Counted from the first letter of the stretch, positions 15,902 to 25,715 are shown. The stretch: 42,179 nucleotides of DNA from Bacteroidales bacterium (GCA_003552075.1 PUOJ01000194.1:1-42179); one strand, 5' to 3'. Made by a program: numbers and translations. Notes: generated from the letters alone by a model not told the origin.

Positions 15902-18139
15902 CTACTTCTGCTGGCGGCTTCGCACCTGCAGCTTGAGGTAATCCATCATCAGGTCCATGTCGGTGTCGTCGATTCCGTGATTGGCCAGATGTTTCCTGTC
16001 TTCATTGAAGGTTTGTTCGAAGTCTTTGATGCTCTTCCAGGCGAAGATGCTTTGCACATATTTTTTGAAGGCGTCCATAGGAGCGCCCTGGCACCACCGC
16101 ACGTGACCCAGGTTAAGCAGGTCATAATGGTTTCCGGGCTCTTTTTCCAGGAGTCTTTCCAGGTAGTCGCGGGCGATGTCAAACTTGCCCAGCAAAAAGG
16201 AGCACCATGCCAGGGGCCTTCTGATCTTATGGTTTTCCGGCGCAAGTACCTCCACCTTAAAATAATAATCCAGGGCTTCTTCGTACCTTTCCAGGTGAAT
16301 GAGGCATTGGCCAATATTTGCCTGGATGCGCATATCCTCAGGCGCCTGTTTTTCGGCCTGGCGATAGTGCCGGAGGGCTTCTTCCCACTTGTTAAGCATC
16401 TTGGCGCACCAGGCCATTTTCCGGGTAATCCATAGGCGGTCCGTCTCAATCAGGTCTGCCTTCTTATAATATGCATAGGCCTGGGAGATGTCCCCTGTCT
16501 TTTCATAACAAAAGGCAATCTTTTCAAAAAGCTCGATATTGCTGGTATCATGTTCGATGATGGACAGGAAGATGCGCAGGGCATCATCATAAAAATGTTT
16601 GTCGAAGAGAAACTCCGCAATATTGCGCACGGTTTTATCACCGGACACCAGGTGGTTGACAAACCTGACACCATAAAGGTCCAGGTCGAACTCAAACACA
16701 TCTTCAAAGTCTGCGCGCCAGGGATGCAGCTTATGAAAGCGGTAGAGGTCCTGGAAGTATTGTGTGAAGATGCTTTTGGTGCGGGCCAGGTTGCTGAGTG
16801 CATCCTGATCTTTTTCCAGTTCGGAGATGTTTTCCATTTCCGCATTCAGCATGTTCATCATCATGGACTTTTGCTGGTCCGGGACCATCGCCAGGTTAAG
16901 ACAAAACGAGTATTTATCTGAGTTACACATGAAATAGGTGCTTTCCAGCTTTTCAATAAGGGGCGAAAGGTCAATGCCCTGGTCCTTATCTTTTACAGCC
17001 GGGGTAATTTCCGGGTTTTCGGCGTAAAATGGCAAAAACCAGTTGCTGATCTCCCGGAAAAAGGGGAAGTGCTTCAGGCGTGAGAATGCACTGATAAACA
17101 CATCCATTCCGTCCATTTGCATCTCAGTGAGCTCCTGCAGTTTATTCAGCAGGTCAGGGGCATCCTCAAACACGGTTTCCCAGTCGGGGTTTTTCTCTTC
17201 TTCCAGCGGGTCGTTGAAGATGTTATCCAGGTCAAGTTTTTCTTCGATCTTCGGCCGCATCTTCATGATCTCCGGCATAATCTCCTGCTCCCACTTTCGC
17301 TTTACTTTTTCTGTCTCTCTTGATTTGATGAACTGTACCAGGATGGCTTCGATGTGTGCTTCGATGTCTGGCAGGGATTGTAACGCAAGGCTCTTCTCTT
17401 CCAGGGCTGGATAGAGGCGGTGCCTGTCGTTGTATTTGAGAAAAGCCAGGAAAAGTCCGATCAAGGCACGCTCCCAGACAAGTTCCTGTTGTTTTTCCAC
17501 AAAACGGAACAGCAACATGAACTTATTGACGTCAAAATAGCGGAGCAGGCTAAGGGTCAGTGCACTGACAATAAGTGCCTTGTCATGCCAGGGCAGTTTG
17601 TCTGCGTCGCAAGTGGTTTCCAGCAGCTTGTTTTCCTCTTCAGAATACTTGTCAGCCAGCCATATGATGTGAAACAGGTCACTCAGGGCTTTTCCCCGGT
17701 CAGCCAGATCACCGGCCTCACCCACCTGTACATCTTTAAGCAGGACTGCAAGCTCATCATCAAAAGTCAGGTCTTCCAAAAGCTGCATGGCCTCTATCTG
17801 TTCAGATGCCTTGCGCTGATGCCATTCTTTTTTCAGAAGATATACCTGTCCACTGCCCTTTTCCATCATATGGGTTTCTTTCAGCTGATCGGCAATTTCC
17901 AGGATGGTGCGCATCAGGTAGTTGTAGATCTTCTCCCGTTCGGGATCTTCTACGCCGGAAAAGGCGTGTTGCAACAGCTGCGTATATGTTTCCTGCAGCT
18001 CGTGCAGGCGTTCATGCAGGTATTCCTTGCCTGTATCATGGATCATCTGGCGCAGCAGCACGAGGGCATCCGCGATGCGTCGGCGATGTACCAGCTTACA
18101 GGTGTTGAGGTGCTTCTTATGGATGTCGGAGACAGGCAT
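15902..18139 (-). CDS. Tetratricopeptide-repeat protein
   Basis: A 745-residue protein without a signal peptide. Roughly residues 1-480 are helical and charged without a recognised domain; residues about 510-700 hold five or so TPR units, visible as repeated patterns such as A-x-C-Y-E-K-T-G-D and NIGQCLIHLERYEEALDYY. It is probably a cytoplasmic scaffold or chaperone-like protein. It starts 57 bases after the metallophosphoesterase stop, so the three genes from 19448 down may form one unit. Function cannot be assigned. Confidence 0.85.
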   Translation of the reverse strand: MPVSDIHKKHLNTCKLVHRRRIADALVLLRQMIHDTGKEYLHERLHELQETYTQLLQHAFSGVEDPEREKIYNYLMRTILEIADQLKETHMMEKGSGQVYLLKKEWHQRKASEQIEAMQLLEDLTFDDELAVLLKDVQVGEAGDLADRGKALSDLFHIIWLADKYSEEENKLLETTCDADKLPWHDKALIVSALTLSLLRYFDVNKFMLLFRFVEKQQELVWERALIGLFLAFLKYNDRHRLYPALEEKSLALQSLPDIEAHIEAILVQFIKSRETEKVKRKWEQEIMPEIMKMRPKIEEKLDLDNIFNDPLEEEKNPDWETVFEDAPDLLNKLQELTEMQMDGMDVFISAFSRLKHFPFFREISNWFLPFYAENPEITPAVKDKDQGIDLSPLIEKLESTYFMCNSDKYSFCLNLAMVPDQQKSMMMNMLNAEMENISELEKDQDALSNLARTKSIFTQYFQDLYRFHKLHPWRADFEDVFEFDLDLYGVRFVNHLVSGDKTVRNIAEFLFDKHFYDDALRIFLSIIEHDTSNIELFEKIAFCYEKTGDISQAYAYYKKADLIETDRLWITRKMAWCAKMLNKWEEALRHYRQAEKQAPEDMRIQANIGQCLIHLERYEEALDYYFKVEVLAPENHKIRRPLAWCSFLLGKFDIARDYLERLLEKEPGNHYDLLNLGHVRWCQGAPMDAFKKYVQSIFAWKSIKDFEQTFNEDRKHLANHGIDDTDMDLMMDYLKLQVRSRQQK

Positions 18140-18196
18140 GGGCGATGGCGATGGTTGGTATGCAAATTTACAAGAAAGACGGGAGCTGACAATGCT

Positions 18197-19060
18197 TCAG
18201 AGTATGAGTCTTTCGGCGCTTCGCAGGCATTTATTGGTGAAATGCACCAGGGCGAGCCCGGGGCCATCATAAGCAGCAGAATACGCCATGGTGTCGCCGA
18301 GTTGTTCCTTCCAGCTCCCGGTGATCTTTGCGGATTCATGGATGTGGCCATGCAGTGTGAGCATGGGCTGCCTGGCTTCAATGAACTCCTTGATCGCAAT
18401 GCTGCCCACATGCACGTCCACGGGTACGTGATCGACCATGACCCCGTCCAGGCCTGCCCGGTCCAGCGCTGTTTTGTATGGGGGCGAATGAAATAAAAAT
18501 ATGGCACGGGAAAGGTCATCTTTGGCGGCAAGGTTCTCCAGGTCCTTTTTGATGCTGGAAAACCCGATGTCGGCCGTGGGTTTGACCGTCCGGTATCCTT
18601 CTGTAGGATGCACACAGCCGGGATCCACATACCTCGACACATCATACTGCTCCCAGTCTTTCAGCAGGAATGGCGTGGGAGGCACCATCGCATAGCCATA
18701 CACCCAGAAATCATCCAGGCGCTTTTTCTTCATGTGCATGTAGTGCCAAAGCCCTTCGGCATCATATTTGACGAAAGTGCTTTCCTCGCTCCTCGGATCG
18801 TCATTGCCCAGGATGATGAAGACATCCGGATAGGCATCCAGGAGTTCATTCTTCAAGTCCTGGAATGCCGGGGCCAGGAAACCATCCACAAAAGGCACAG
18901 GCACTGCTTTGCTGTTGGCTTTGTATTGCAACCCGGATGGCAAAAGGTCGCCGCCAAAAAATACGGCCCGGGGCCGCTTACGTCGGATGTGGAAAAACAG
19001 TTTTTCATATTTTTCCACATGGCCATGAAGGTCCGACACAAAAAAGAACACATCACGCAT
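18197..19060 (-). CDS. Metallophosphoesterase
   Basis: Calcineurin-like phosphoesterase of 287 residues. The metal-binding motifs are present: SDLHGH at 9-14, GGDLLPSG at 36-43, GNDD at 85-88 and GHIH at 238-241, so an active two-metal site is expected. The substrate is unknown (nucleotide, phosphodiester or phosphoprotein are all possible). The frame stays open upstream to 19207, but the ATG at 19060 opens directly with the first catalytic strand. This ATG overlaps the end of the nucleotidyltransferase gene by 8 bases, which suggests translational coupling. Confidence 0.9.
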   Translation of the reverse strand: MRDVFFFVSDLHGHVEKYEKLFFHIRRKRPRAVFFGGDLLPSGLQYKANSKAVPVPFVDGFLAPAFQDLKNELLDAYPDVFIILGNDDPRSEESTFVKYDAEGLWHYMHMKKKRLDDFWVYGYAMVPPTPFLLKDWEQYDVSRYVDPGCVHPTEGYRTVKPTADIGFSSIKKDLENLAAKDDLSRAIFLFHSPPYKTALDRAGLDGVMVDHVPVDVHVGSIAIKEFIEARQPMLTLHGHIHESAKITGSWKEQLGDTMAYSAAYDGPGLALVHFTNKCLRSAERLIL

Positions 19061-19448
19061 GGTCTGCCTGTTTTCGTAGCAAGCGGGGTTTATTGTCTGC
19101 CGACTCCAGCATAACGGCAAAGCTGTCTTTTTGTTCGATGTCTGCATCGGTGATGATGTGCAGGTCGACCAGGCTGCCTTTTGCCTCATAGCCTGTTTCA
19201 AGGGCATTCATATGAGCCAGCGCAAGCCCCCAGCCTTCACACCAGGTGCGCAGCAAGGCCTGTTTATTTTTGTCGGGCAAACAGTAAGCCAGGAGGTCAA
19301 TATCGCTGCATGGCCCCACATCACCGGTTTTTACACTGCCAATGAGATAGACGGCCTTCACACCAAAAGCATCCATGTCCAGGGCGTCTGCCATGGTCTG
19401 CGCCACGTCGAAGCGCCATCTCCAGGGGTCTGTTTTATTGTCTTGCAT
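19053..19448 (-). CDS. Minimal nucleotidyltransferase-domain protein
   Basis: A 131-residue polymerase-beta-like nucleotidyltransferase. The signature is GS at 37-38 followed by SDIDL with D49 and D51, and the third acid is probably D95 in LVDLHI, so the catalytic set looks complete. Proteins of this size include MNT antitoxins paired with HEPN toxins, but no HEPN gene is next to it; instead the stop overlaps the start of a metallophosphoesterase by 8 bases. A nucleotide-transfer and hydrolysis pair is an inference from this coupling. Confidence 0.85.
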   Translation of the reverse strand: MQDNKTDPWRWRFDVAQTMADALDMDAFGVKAVYLIGSVKTGDVGPCSDIDLLAYCLPDKNKQALLRTWCEGWGLALAHMNALETGYEAKGSLVDLHIITDADIEQKDSFAVMLESADNKPRLLRKQADHA

Positions 19449-19461
19449 GCAACAAAAAAAT

Positions 19462-19556
19462 GAGGTTTAAAGCTTGAGACTTGAAGTATATGGCTTTTTC
19501 AAAACCTTCAGTTCATGAAAAAACCGGGCAACATCAAACTTCAGGCTTTAAACCTC
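19462..19556. repeat. Inverted repeat between AbgT-type and nucleotidyltransferase genes
   Basis: GAGGTTTAAAGC at 19462-19473 is exactly complementary to GCTTTAAACCTC at 19545-19556 (12 bp), and the similarity continues inward in degenerate CTTGA/CTTCA words. The loop is 71 bases. It could fold in RNA downstream of the transporter gene, but no T run follows. Confidence 0.6.
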
Positions 19557-19579
19557 AAACCAAAAAATCTGCTTAAGAA

Positions 19580-21241
19580 TCAAAACGATTCGATATACAG
19601 TGTATTATCTGCTAATTGTTCTTTAGATACATAGGTTTCCTCCAGCAACACCTCTTCTGGCTGCACAGCGCCGCGTTCACTCGGATACTCAATGGGCCCT
19701 TCAATACCCAATGGGATGCCCAGCATGATCCAGATCACGAACATCGGGATCCTGGCAAGCATGAATGCCACCGCATAGGGCAACATCATGGCAATGAGTG
19801 TCCCGATGCCGGCTGTTTTGTCGTATTTCTGGGCAAAGACGATTACCAGCGGGAAATAAGGCAGCAACGGGGTCAGGATGTTTGAATAGGAGTCACCGAT
19901 ACGGTATGCCGCCTGTGTAAGCTCAGGTGAATAGCCCATAAGCATGAGCATGGGGACAAAAATGGGTGCCAGCAGGGCCCATTTTGCTGAGGCACTGCCC
20001 ATGATCAGGTTCACAAAGGAAGCAATGATGATGAAGGCGACAAGCAGCGGAATGCCGGTAAATCCGATTGCTTCCAGTCCGTCGGAACCTTTTACCGCAA
20101 GGATGCTTCCCAGGTTGGACCAGTTAAAATAGGCCACAAACTGGGCTGCCACGAAGGCGATGACGATATAGAGCCCCATGGTAGACATTGACTTGGCTGT
20201 CATATCGGACACATCCTTGTCGCTTTTAATAGTCTTGGACACGATTCCGTATACCAGTCCGCCGGTAAAGAAGATGATGAACATGATGGGCACGAGCGAA
20301 TCATAGAACGGGCGGAAGCTGTTTGCTCCGGTTACCGGGTCATACTCGCCACGCAGCAACCCTTCCGCTGGCACAACTGCAATGGCTACAAGCGCCACTA
20401 CAAAAAGAATAGAGATGAGTGACCATTTAAGGGCCTTGCGTTCATGAGGTTTTACGTCATTATTGGCATCTTCGATGGCCAGGTCTCCATCCGGACGATA
20501 TTCTCCCAGTCGGGGCACCACAATCTTTTCCGTGATATAGGTACCGGCCAGGCCGACCAGTGGCACGGATGCAGCCATCAGGTAGTAGTTCGAGAGGGGG
20601 TTCACCGTGTATTCGGGGTCGATGATATTGGCAGCCGGCTCGGTAAAAGCAGCGATCATGGGGTCCAGTCCGGTAGGCAGGAAGTTGGCGCCAAAACCTC
20701 CGGACACCCCGGCAAAGGCAGCGGCAATGCCTGCCAGCGGATGCCTCCCCATCCCCAGGAAAAGTGCCGCACCCATCGGGATCAGCACCACATAGCCGGC
20801 ATCGGCAGCCACAGAGCTGACCATACCCGCCACAACAATGGAAAAGGTGATCAGGTACTTAGGCACTTTGGAAACAAAGACACGCAGGGCAACCGAGATC
20901 ATCCCGGTGTGCTCGGCCACGCCGATACCCAGCATAACCACCAGCACAAGCCCCAATGGCGGGAAGGTGGCAAATACTTCAACCAGGTTGGTGAAAATCC
21001 GCTGGACACCTTCCTTGGTCAGGAGGTTTTCAACGACAATATATTCTGCTTCAACACCTGTATCTGCACCTGTACCCGGGCGAAGCACAGATACCCCGCT
21101 GAATATCCAGCTCAGGAGCAGCACCACACCCATCAATATCGCAAACAAGGTTACCGGCTGGGGCAATTTGTTGCCGATAATCTCGACCTTGTCAAGTATT
21201 CGTTGAAAAACACCCCCTTTGGATTCGTCATTTTTCGCCAT
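19580..21241 (-). CDS. AbgT family transporter
   Basis: Inner-membrane protein of 553 residues with about 11-13 hydrophobic helices. Family character is seen in the start (VEIIGNKLPQPVTLF), the VSSVAADAGYVVLIPMGAALF segment and MGSASAKWALLAPIFVPML in the second half, typical AbgT sequences. E. coli AbgT imports p-aminobenzoyl-glutamate; other members export antimetabolite drugs such as sulfonamides, so substrate and direction are open here. No folate-related hydrolase is adjacent. A strong promoter with both boxes lies upstream. Confidence 0.93.
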   Translation of the reverse strand: MAKNDESKGGVFQRILDKVEIIGNKLPQPVTLFAILMGVVLLLSWIFSGVSVLRPGTGADTGVEAEYIVVENLLTKEGVQRIFTNLVEVFATFPPLGLVLVVMLGIGVAEHTGMISVALRVFVSKVPKYLITFSIVVAGMVSSVAADAGYVVLIPMGAALFLGMGRHPLAGIAAAFAGVSGGFGANFLPTGLDPMIAAFTEPAANIIDPEYTVNPLSNYYLMAASVPLVGLAGTYITEKIVVPRLGEYRPDGDLAIEDANNDVKPHERKALKWSLISILFVVALVAIAVVPAEGLLRGEYDPVTGANSFRPFYDSLVPIMFIIFFTGGLVYGIVSKTIKSDKDVSDMTAKSMSTMGLYIVIAFVAAQFVAYFNWSNLGSILAVKGSDGLEAIGFTGIPLLVAFIIIASFVNLIMGSASAKWALLAPIFVPMLMLMGYSPELTQAAYRIGDSYSNILTPLLPYFPLVIVFAQKYDKTAGIGTLIAMMLPYAVAFMLARIPMFVIWIMLGIPLGIEGPIEYPSERGAVQPEEVLLEETYVSKEQLADNTLYIESF

Positions 21242-21283
21242 AATACATTATCTTATTGTTTGACTTACTGAGAAAACAGAGGC

Positions 21284-21313
21284 CAAAAATAATGTATTCA
21301 CCGCAAACACAAA
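21284..21313 (-). promoter_or_regulatory. Promoter for the AbgT-type gene
   Basis: Minus strand TTTG at 21313-21310, an 18-base spacer, then TATTTTTG at 21291-21284: both Bacteroidota promoter boxes at nearly ideal spacing. The leader is about 40 bases. Confidence 0.65.
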
Positions 21314-21505
21314 AATTAATCTTGTAATATTATTGGCAGAAAGGGGATGGTGTCTTATCCATGTTGTCATATGGGTTAAGCCACAGTGCTTGTCCCATCA
21401 TTCATAATCAGACAGGCTCATGGCTGTAACGATATGGGGAAGCTGTGCTGTAAGCAAAGGAAAAGCATTCGACGATTGGCAGACTGCCGCAGCATGGGTT
21501 ATGCG

Positions 21506-23629
21506 CTACCGGATAATGGTCACTGTGCCCTCGGCATAGCGCGTTTTACCCATCCGCGCATACTGCAGCACATAAAAATAGGTGCCATCCGGTGCACCAT
21601 CTCCATCCCACCAGTTGTTGTAATAATCGTTGTGCTCAAACACCTTTTGGCCCCAGCGGTTGTAGATGACCATCCTGGCCCCCGGATAATGCTCCAGGTT
21701 TTCAATCTCAAACTCATCGTTGATGCCATCTGCGTTGGGCGTAAACACGTTGGGGATGGTCAGGTCGCAGTTCTGGTCAGACACGTCCTTGTCGATGTAG
21801 GCCACACAGCCGGTAATCGTATCTGTGATCTCCACCGTATAGAGGCCGGGTTCCTTCACCATGAGGGTGTCATAAGTGCGTTCCGGCAGGTCTACACCAC
21901 CAAGCTGCCATTGGTACTTCCAGTCAAAGCCATCGTGGTTCAACGGACGAACGGTGAGCAAGGTGGAGTCACCCTCACATATGGGTATTTCCAGCTCCGA
22001 TTCAATTTCAGCTTCTGGAAGTGGCAAAATATTTATTGTCAAAGTAGTATCATATGTGCAGCCAAAGTTGTCGGTGATCTCAAACAGGAAGTCATACTCG
22101 CCGGCGGTATCCATGTGGGTGCTGGCGATATAATTCCCCTGGGCATCAATTTCAGTATTAATGGGGCTGCCATTATGGTACCACTGGCCATCGGTTATTT
22201 CGGGGATGAAGATCAGGGAGTCCGGATAGAACTGGTCATCAAAGAGCATGCTCCAGCCAAAGACATGGCCTGTTTCTCCCTCGCCAATGGTATGATCTTC
22301 CACACGAAGGGTCCATGTACCGTTCATCGTGCTTCCTGCAAGGTTATTCAGGCTTTCGTCCGGTGTATAGTTACCTGGCGGCATATGGGCGGCATTGAAA
22401 TAGTAGTTGCCGGCATTGTCGGTATATTCATAAAACTGTGGGGCGGTTTCTCCCATCGTACCAAACTCAGCAATGGGGGAAAAACAATATGCATATGGTG
22501 TTCCCGGGAAATCATCTTCCCAGACAACCGGTTCACCAAGGTTTGCTGATGGGCCACCGTGGCTTTTAAGCACTACCACATCGCCCTGGGGCGATTCCAG
22601 CTCAAAGGATACCTGCGACTGGTCGACATGTTCGATCATTACGCAGATGCGGTCAAAGTCTTCTGCTGAGAGCACCTCCAGGCCTTCGGTAAAGACGTCA
22701 AACTCCAAAGAAGATGTATACACAGTGGCGTCATCCAGGCCGATCAGCATGGGCTCATCTTCATCCACGGCTATCGGAAAACCCGTCCAGGGCTCGGCAT
22801 TTCCTATGCCATAGAGGGTGAATGGCTCTTCCGCACACGCACTGTCGGCCGAAATGTTCGTGCCGGTAAAATGCGGAATCGTGGCCACCATATGTACTTC
22901 ATAGGTGGCAACCTCGCATTCGTTGACAGGATCCCATGCCACGACGCTGATGACATAAGCACCCGGTTCTTCGAACAAAAAGTTGATCTCCTGTCCTTCC
23001 AGGCTCTGTTCTTGTATTGACCAGGTATATTCAAAAAGCTCCGGATCATGGTCAATATTTTCTGCCAGGTAATGGGCTTTCGCTTGAAAAGAGACGGGTT
23101 CGGGGTCAACCGGGCATTGGGTCAACCCATCCAGGGGGTCAATGGTGACTTCGAAAAGGTCGCACAATGCATTGCAGGAAACTGCGGCAAACCAGCCCAG
23201 GCGATCTTCCACCTCATCAGGGTCATCCGGATCAAAGTTGGATGACACAAAATGGAAATGCAGGCTGTCGGTCGACGCATAGATGGTTTCGCCGTGCAGC
23301 GACTGGCCGGTTGCTTCCATCAGCAAGGGTGCATCCGGACCTGCACCATCATAAACATACAATGTATCGTTTTCTCCGAGGCTGAACAACTCAAAATGAA
23401 ATGCCATGTGTGGCTGGCCTTCGTCGTTGCTGGCAAAGGTAATGGCATGATTCGCTTCGGGGCTGTAATGGCTGAGGGTATCTCCCCCGCTGGGGTCGAC
23501 AAAGTTTCCTGAGCAGGTTTCAATCGTTTGTCCGTCGTGCACGTCTATCGGATAATTGACATCAGCGAGGGCTTGCAGGCTGAAGACAAGCGGGACAAGC
23601 AGGACCAGCAGAATTTTTGTATGGTTCAT
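21506..23629 (-). CDS. Type IX-secreted protein with CUB-like, P-like and type B sorting domains
   Basis: A 707-residue exported protein. A signal peptide covers about residues 1-22. Residues about 25-150 resemble a CUB domain, 155-245 a PKD-like beta sandwich, and 265-470 a proprotein-convertase P-like domain (segment NGTWTLRVEDHT). The C-terminal 80 residues are a gliding-motility-associated type B T9SS sorting domain, beginning NVFTPNADGINDEF and including YNRWGQKVFE and DGTYFYVL. It should be secreted through the type IX system and held on the surface, normally with PorP/SprF partners encoded elsewhere. No protease core is present, so it is probably an adhesin or binding protein. The ATG at 23629 is chosen over the one at 23656 because the signal peptide begins there. 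Confidence 0.88.
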   Translation of the reverse strand: MNHTKILLVLLVPLVFSLQALADVNYPIDVHDGQTIETCSGNFVDPSGGDTLSHYSPEANHAITFASNDEGQPHMAFHFELFSLGENDTLYVYDGAGPDAPLLMEATGQSLHGETIYASTDSLHFHFVSSNFDPDDPDEVEDRLGWFAAVSCNALCDLFEVTIDPLDGLTQCPVDPEPVSFQAKAHYLAENIDHDPELFEYTWSIQEQSLEGQEINFLFEEPGAYVISVVAWDPVNECEVATYEVHMVATIPHFTGTNISADSACAEEPFTLYGIGNAEPWTGFPIAVDEDEPMLIGLDDATVYTSSLEFDVFTEGLEVLSAEDFDRICVMIEHVDQSQVSFELESPQGDVVVLKSHGGPSANLGEPVVWEDDFPGTPYAYCFSPIAEFGTMGETAPQFYEYTDNAGNYYFNAAHMPPGNYTPDESLNNLAGSTMNGTWTLRVEDHTIGEGETGHVFGWSMLFDDQFYPDSLIFIPEITDGQWYHNGSPINTEIDAQGNYIASTHMDTAGEYDFLFEITDNFGCTYDTTLTINILPLPEAEIESELEIPICEGDSTLLTVRPLNHDGFDWKYQWQLGGVDLPERTYDTLMVKEPGLYTVEITDTITGCVAYIDKDVSDQNCDLTIPNVFTPNADGINDEFEIENLEHYPGARMVIYNRWGQKVFEHNDYYNNWWDGDGAPDGTYFYVLQYARMGKTRYAEGTVTIIR

Positions 23630-23642
23630 GGGTGTAATATAA

Positions 23643-23692
23643 CGTCGAAATGTCAAAAGGTCTAAAGGTTTAAAAGTCCGGGTTTTCTAAGG
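23643..23692 (-). repeat. GGTC-type repeat, partial copy upstream of T9SS cargo
   Basis: Plus-strand words GTCGAAATGTC, AAAAGGTC, TAAAGG and AAAAGTCCGGG. It resembles the GGTCAAAA arrays at 11.5, 38.9 and 39.0 kb but lacks the GGGTATGCG tail. It lies in the probable 5' leader of the T9SS cargo gene. Confidence 0.4.
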
Positions 23693-23736
23693 CTTTAACC
23701 AGTGATTATTGAGGATCTTCCGTTCGTTCGGGATGA

Positions 23737-23778
23737 CGAACCTTAACCTCAGCCTTAATCTTAGCCTCAACCTTCTTT
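23737..23778 (-). repeat. GA-rich degenerate tandem repeat, copy 4 (inverted)
   Basis: On the minus strand GGTTGAGGCTAAGATTAAGG followed by CTGAGGTTAAGG, the same words as the arrays beside gldA but in the opposite orientation on the map. Confidence 0.6.
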
Positions 23779-23830
23779 GTCAATACGTCGGGGCGCAAGC
23801 TTTATTATTGTTTCTGGCTTCAAAATTAAT

Positions 23831-23838
23831 CAAAAATA
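23831..23838 (-). promoter_or_regulatory. Possible -7 element for the T9SS cargo gene
   Basis: Minus strand TATTTTTG. If used, the leader to the start at 23629 would be about 200 bases and would include both repeat arrays at 23.64 and 23.74 kb. Confidence 0.35.
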
Positions 23839-23904
23839 GACAGGTTAGCTGTTTTTTACCTCTTCTAAAGATGTGGGAAAGGGAAAAATATCGTTTTTAA
23901 ATTG

Positions 23905-23912
23905 TATTTTTG
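23905..23912 (+). promoter_or_regulatory. -7 promoter element touching the lepA start
   Basis: TATTTTTG, perfect to TAnnTTTG. The lepA ATG begins 7 bases after it, so transcription would start within a few bases of the initiation codon and the message would be leaderless or nearly so. No -33 TTTG is at the usual place. Confidence 0.5.
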
Positions 23913-23918
23913 CAGGCT

Positions 23919-25715
23919 ATGGAAAACATCCGCAATTTTTGCATCATTGCCCACATTGACCACGGAAAGAGCACGCTGGCCGACCGTCTGCTGCAGATGA
24001 CCAACACCATCACTGCACGGGATTTCCAGGACCAGATGCTTGACAGCATGGATCTGGAGCGCGAGCGAGGCATCACGATCAAGAGCCACGCCATACAGAT
24101 GGACTATACGCATGAGGGTAAAGATTACAGGCTTAACCTGATTGACACGCCTGGGCACGTAGACTTCAGTTATGAGGTTTCGCGTTCCATTGCCGCTTGT
24201 GAAGGGGCCTTGCTCATCGTGGATGCATCCCAGGGAATTGAGGCACAGACCATTTCCAACCTGTATCTTGCGTTGGATTATGACCTGGTAATCATACCGG
24301 TATTGAACAAGATGGACCTGCCTGGTGCCATGCCGGAAGAAGTCACTGACGAGATCGTGGATCTCATCGGATGCGACCCGGACGAAGTGATCCCTGCCAG
24401 CGGCAAGATGGGCTTTGGCGTGGAAGATGTGCTGAAAGCCATCATCGAGCGGATCCCACCACCGGAAGGGAGCCCTGAGGCGCCGCTAAAGGCACTTATT
24501 TTCGACAGCATTTACAATCCTTTCAGGGGTGTGGTGGCCTATTTCAGGGTATACGACGGCAAGATCAACCAGCACGACCACGTGCAGTTTATGAATACCA
24601 AAAGGCAGTACCACGCGGATGAGGTGGGTGTGCTCAAGATTGCCCAGCACCCGCGCAAAGAGATCGCTGCAGGCGATGTGGGATATATCATCTCTGGCAT
24701 CAAGGATGCCCGCGAGGTAAAGGTAGGCGATACCATCACCCACGTCAAAAACCCTACCGACAAGCCTGTACGGGGATTTGAAAACGTCAAGCCGATGGTG
24801 TTTGCGGGCATCTACCCGGTAGACACCGATGACTTTGAAGAGCTGCGCGCCGCCATGGAAAAGCTCCAGCTCAACGACGCCTCGCTCACCTATGAGCCCG
24901 AGTCATCAGCAGCCCTGGGATTCGGCTTTCGTTGCGGCTTCCTGGGGATGCTGCACATGGAGATCGTCCAGGAACGCCTGGAGCGGGAGTTCGACATGAC
25001 GGTGATCAATACGGTGCCCAACGTGTCTTACCATGCCTACACCAACCAGGGCGAGCTAAAAATCGTCAACAACCCTTCAGACATGCCGGGACCGAATGAA
25101 CTGGAGTCCATCGAAGAGCCCTATATTTCTGCACAGATCATCACCAAGGCTGAATATGTGGGCCCGGTGATGTCCCTTTGCCTCGATAAAAGAGGGATTG
25201 TCAAGAACCAGATATATCTTACCACCGACAGGGTAGAACTGACCTTTGAAATGCCCCTGGCGGAGATTGTGTTTGACTTTTACGACAAGCTGAAAACCAT
25301 CTCGCGGGGCTATGCATCCTTCGACTACCATCCCATCGGGTACAAGCCCTCCAACCTGATCAAGCTGGACATCCTGCTCAATGGCGACCACGTGGACGCC
25401 CTCTCGGCCTTGATCCACCGTGAAAACGCCTACGATTTCGGCAAACGCATCTGCTTAAAGCTTAAAGAGCTCATTCCACGGCAGCAATACGACATCGCCA
25501 TCCAGGCGGGCATTGGGTCAAAGATCATTGCCCGTGAAACGGTCAAAGCCCTTCGCAAGGATGTCACTGCCAAATGTTATGGTGGCGACATCACCCGAAA
25601 AAGAAAGTTGCTCGAAAAACAGAAAAAGGGTAAGAAAAGGATGCGCCAGGTTGGCAATGTGGAGGTGCCTCAGCAGGCTTTCATGGCTGTACTTAAACTG
25701 GACGATAAATCCTGA
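23919..25715 (+). CDS. lepA: Elongation factor 4 (LepA)
   Basis: Ribosome-associated GTPase that acts on stalled or mis-translocated ribosomes. The 598-residue protein has G1 AHIDHGKS at 11-18, G3 DTPGH at 76-80 and G4 NKMD at 130-133, then EF-G-like domains and the LepA-specific lysine-rich C-terminus ([20 protein letters not shown]). An in-frame TTG lies 9 bases earlier, but the ATG at 23919 matches the family start [17 protein letters not shown]. A TATTTTTG element sits immediately before the start. After the stop a GC-rich palindrome (25728-25742) is present without a T run. Confidence 0.98.
   Translation: MENIRNFCIIAHIDHGKSTLADRLLQMTNTITARDFQDQMLDSMDLERERGITIKSHAIQMDYTHEGKDYRLNLIDTPGHVDFSYEVSRSIAACEGALLIVDASQGIEAQTISNLYLALDYDLVIIPVLNKMDLPGAMPEEVTDEIVDLIGCDPDEVIPASGKMGFGVEDVLKAIIERIPPPEGSPEAPLKALIFDSIYNPFRGVVAYFRVYDGKINQHDHVQFMNTKRQYHADEVGVLKIAQHPRKEIAAGDVGYIISGIKDAREVKVGDTITHVKNPTDKPVRGFENVKPMVFAGIYPVDTDDFEELRAAMEKLQLNDASLTYEPESSAALGFGFRCGFLGMLHMEIVQERLEREFDMTVINTVPNVSYHAYTNQGELKIVNNPSDMPGPNELESIEEPYISAQIITKAEYVGPVMSLCLDKRGIVKNQIYLTTDRVELTFEMPLAEIVFDFYDKLKTISRGYASFDYHPIGYKPSNLIKLDILLNGDHVDALSALIHRENAYDFGKRICLKLKELIPRQQYDIAIQAGIGSKIIARETVKALRKDVTAKCYGGDITRKRKLLEKQKKGKKRMRQVGNVEVPQQAFMAVLKLDDKS

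Noticed and set aside
19053-19448. MNT/HEPN toxin-antitoxin system
   Set aside because: The nucleotidyltransferase fits MNT size, but the neighbouring gene is a metallophosphoesterase and no HEPN protein is nearby.
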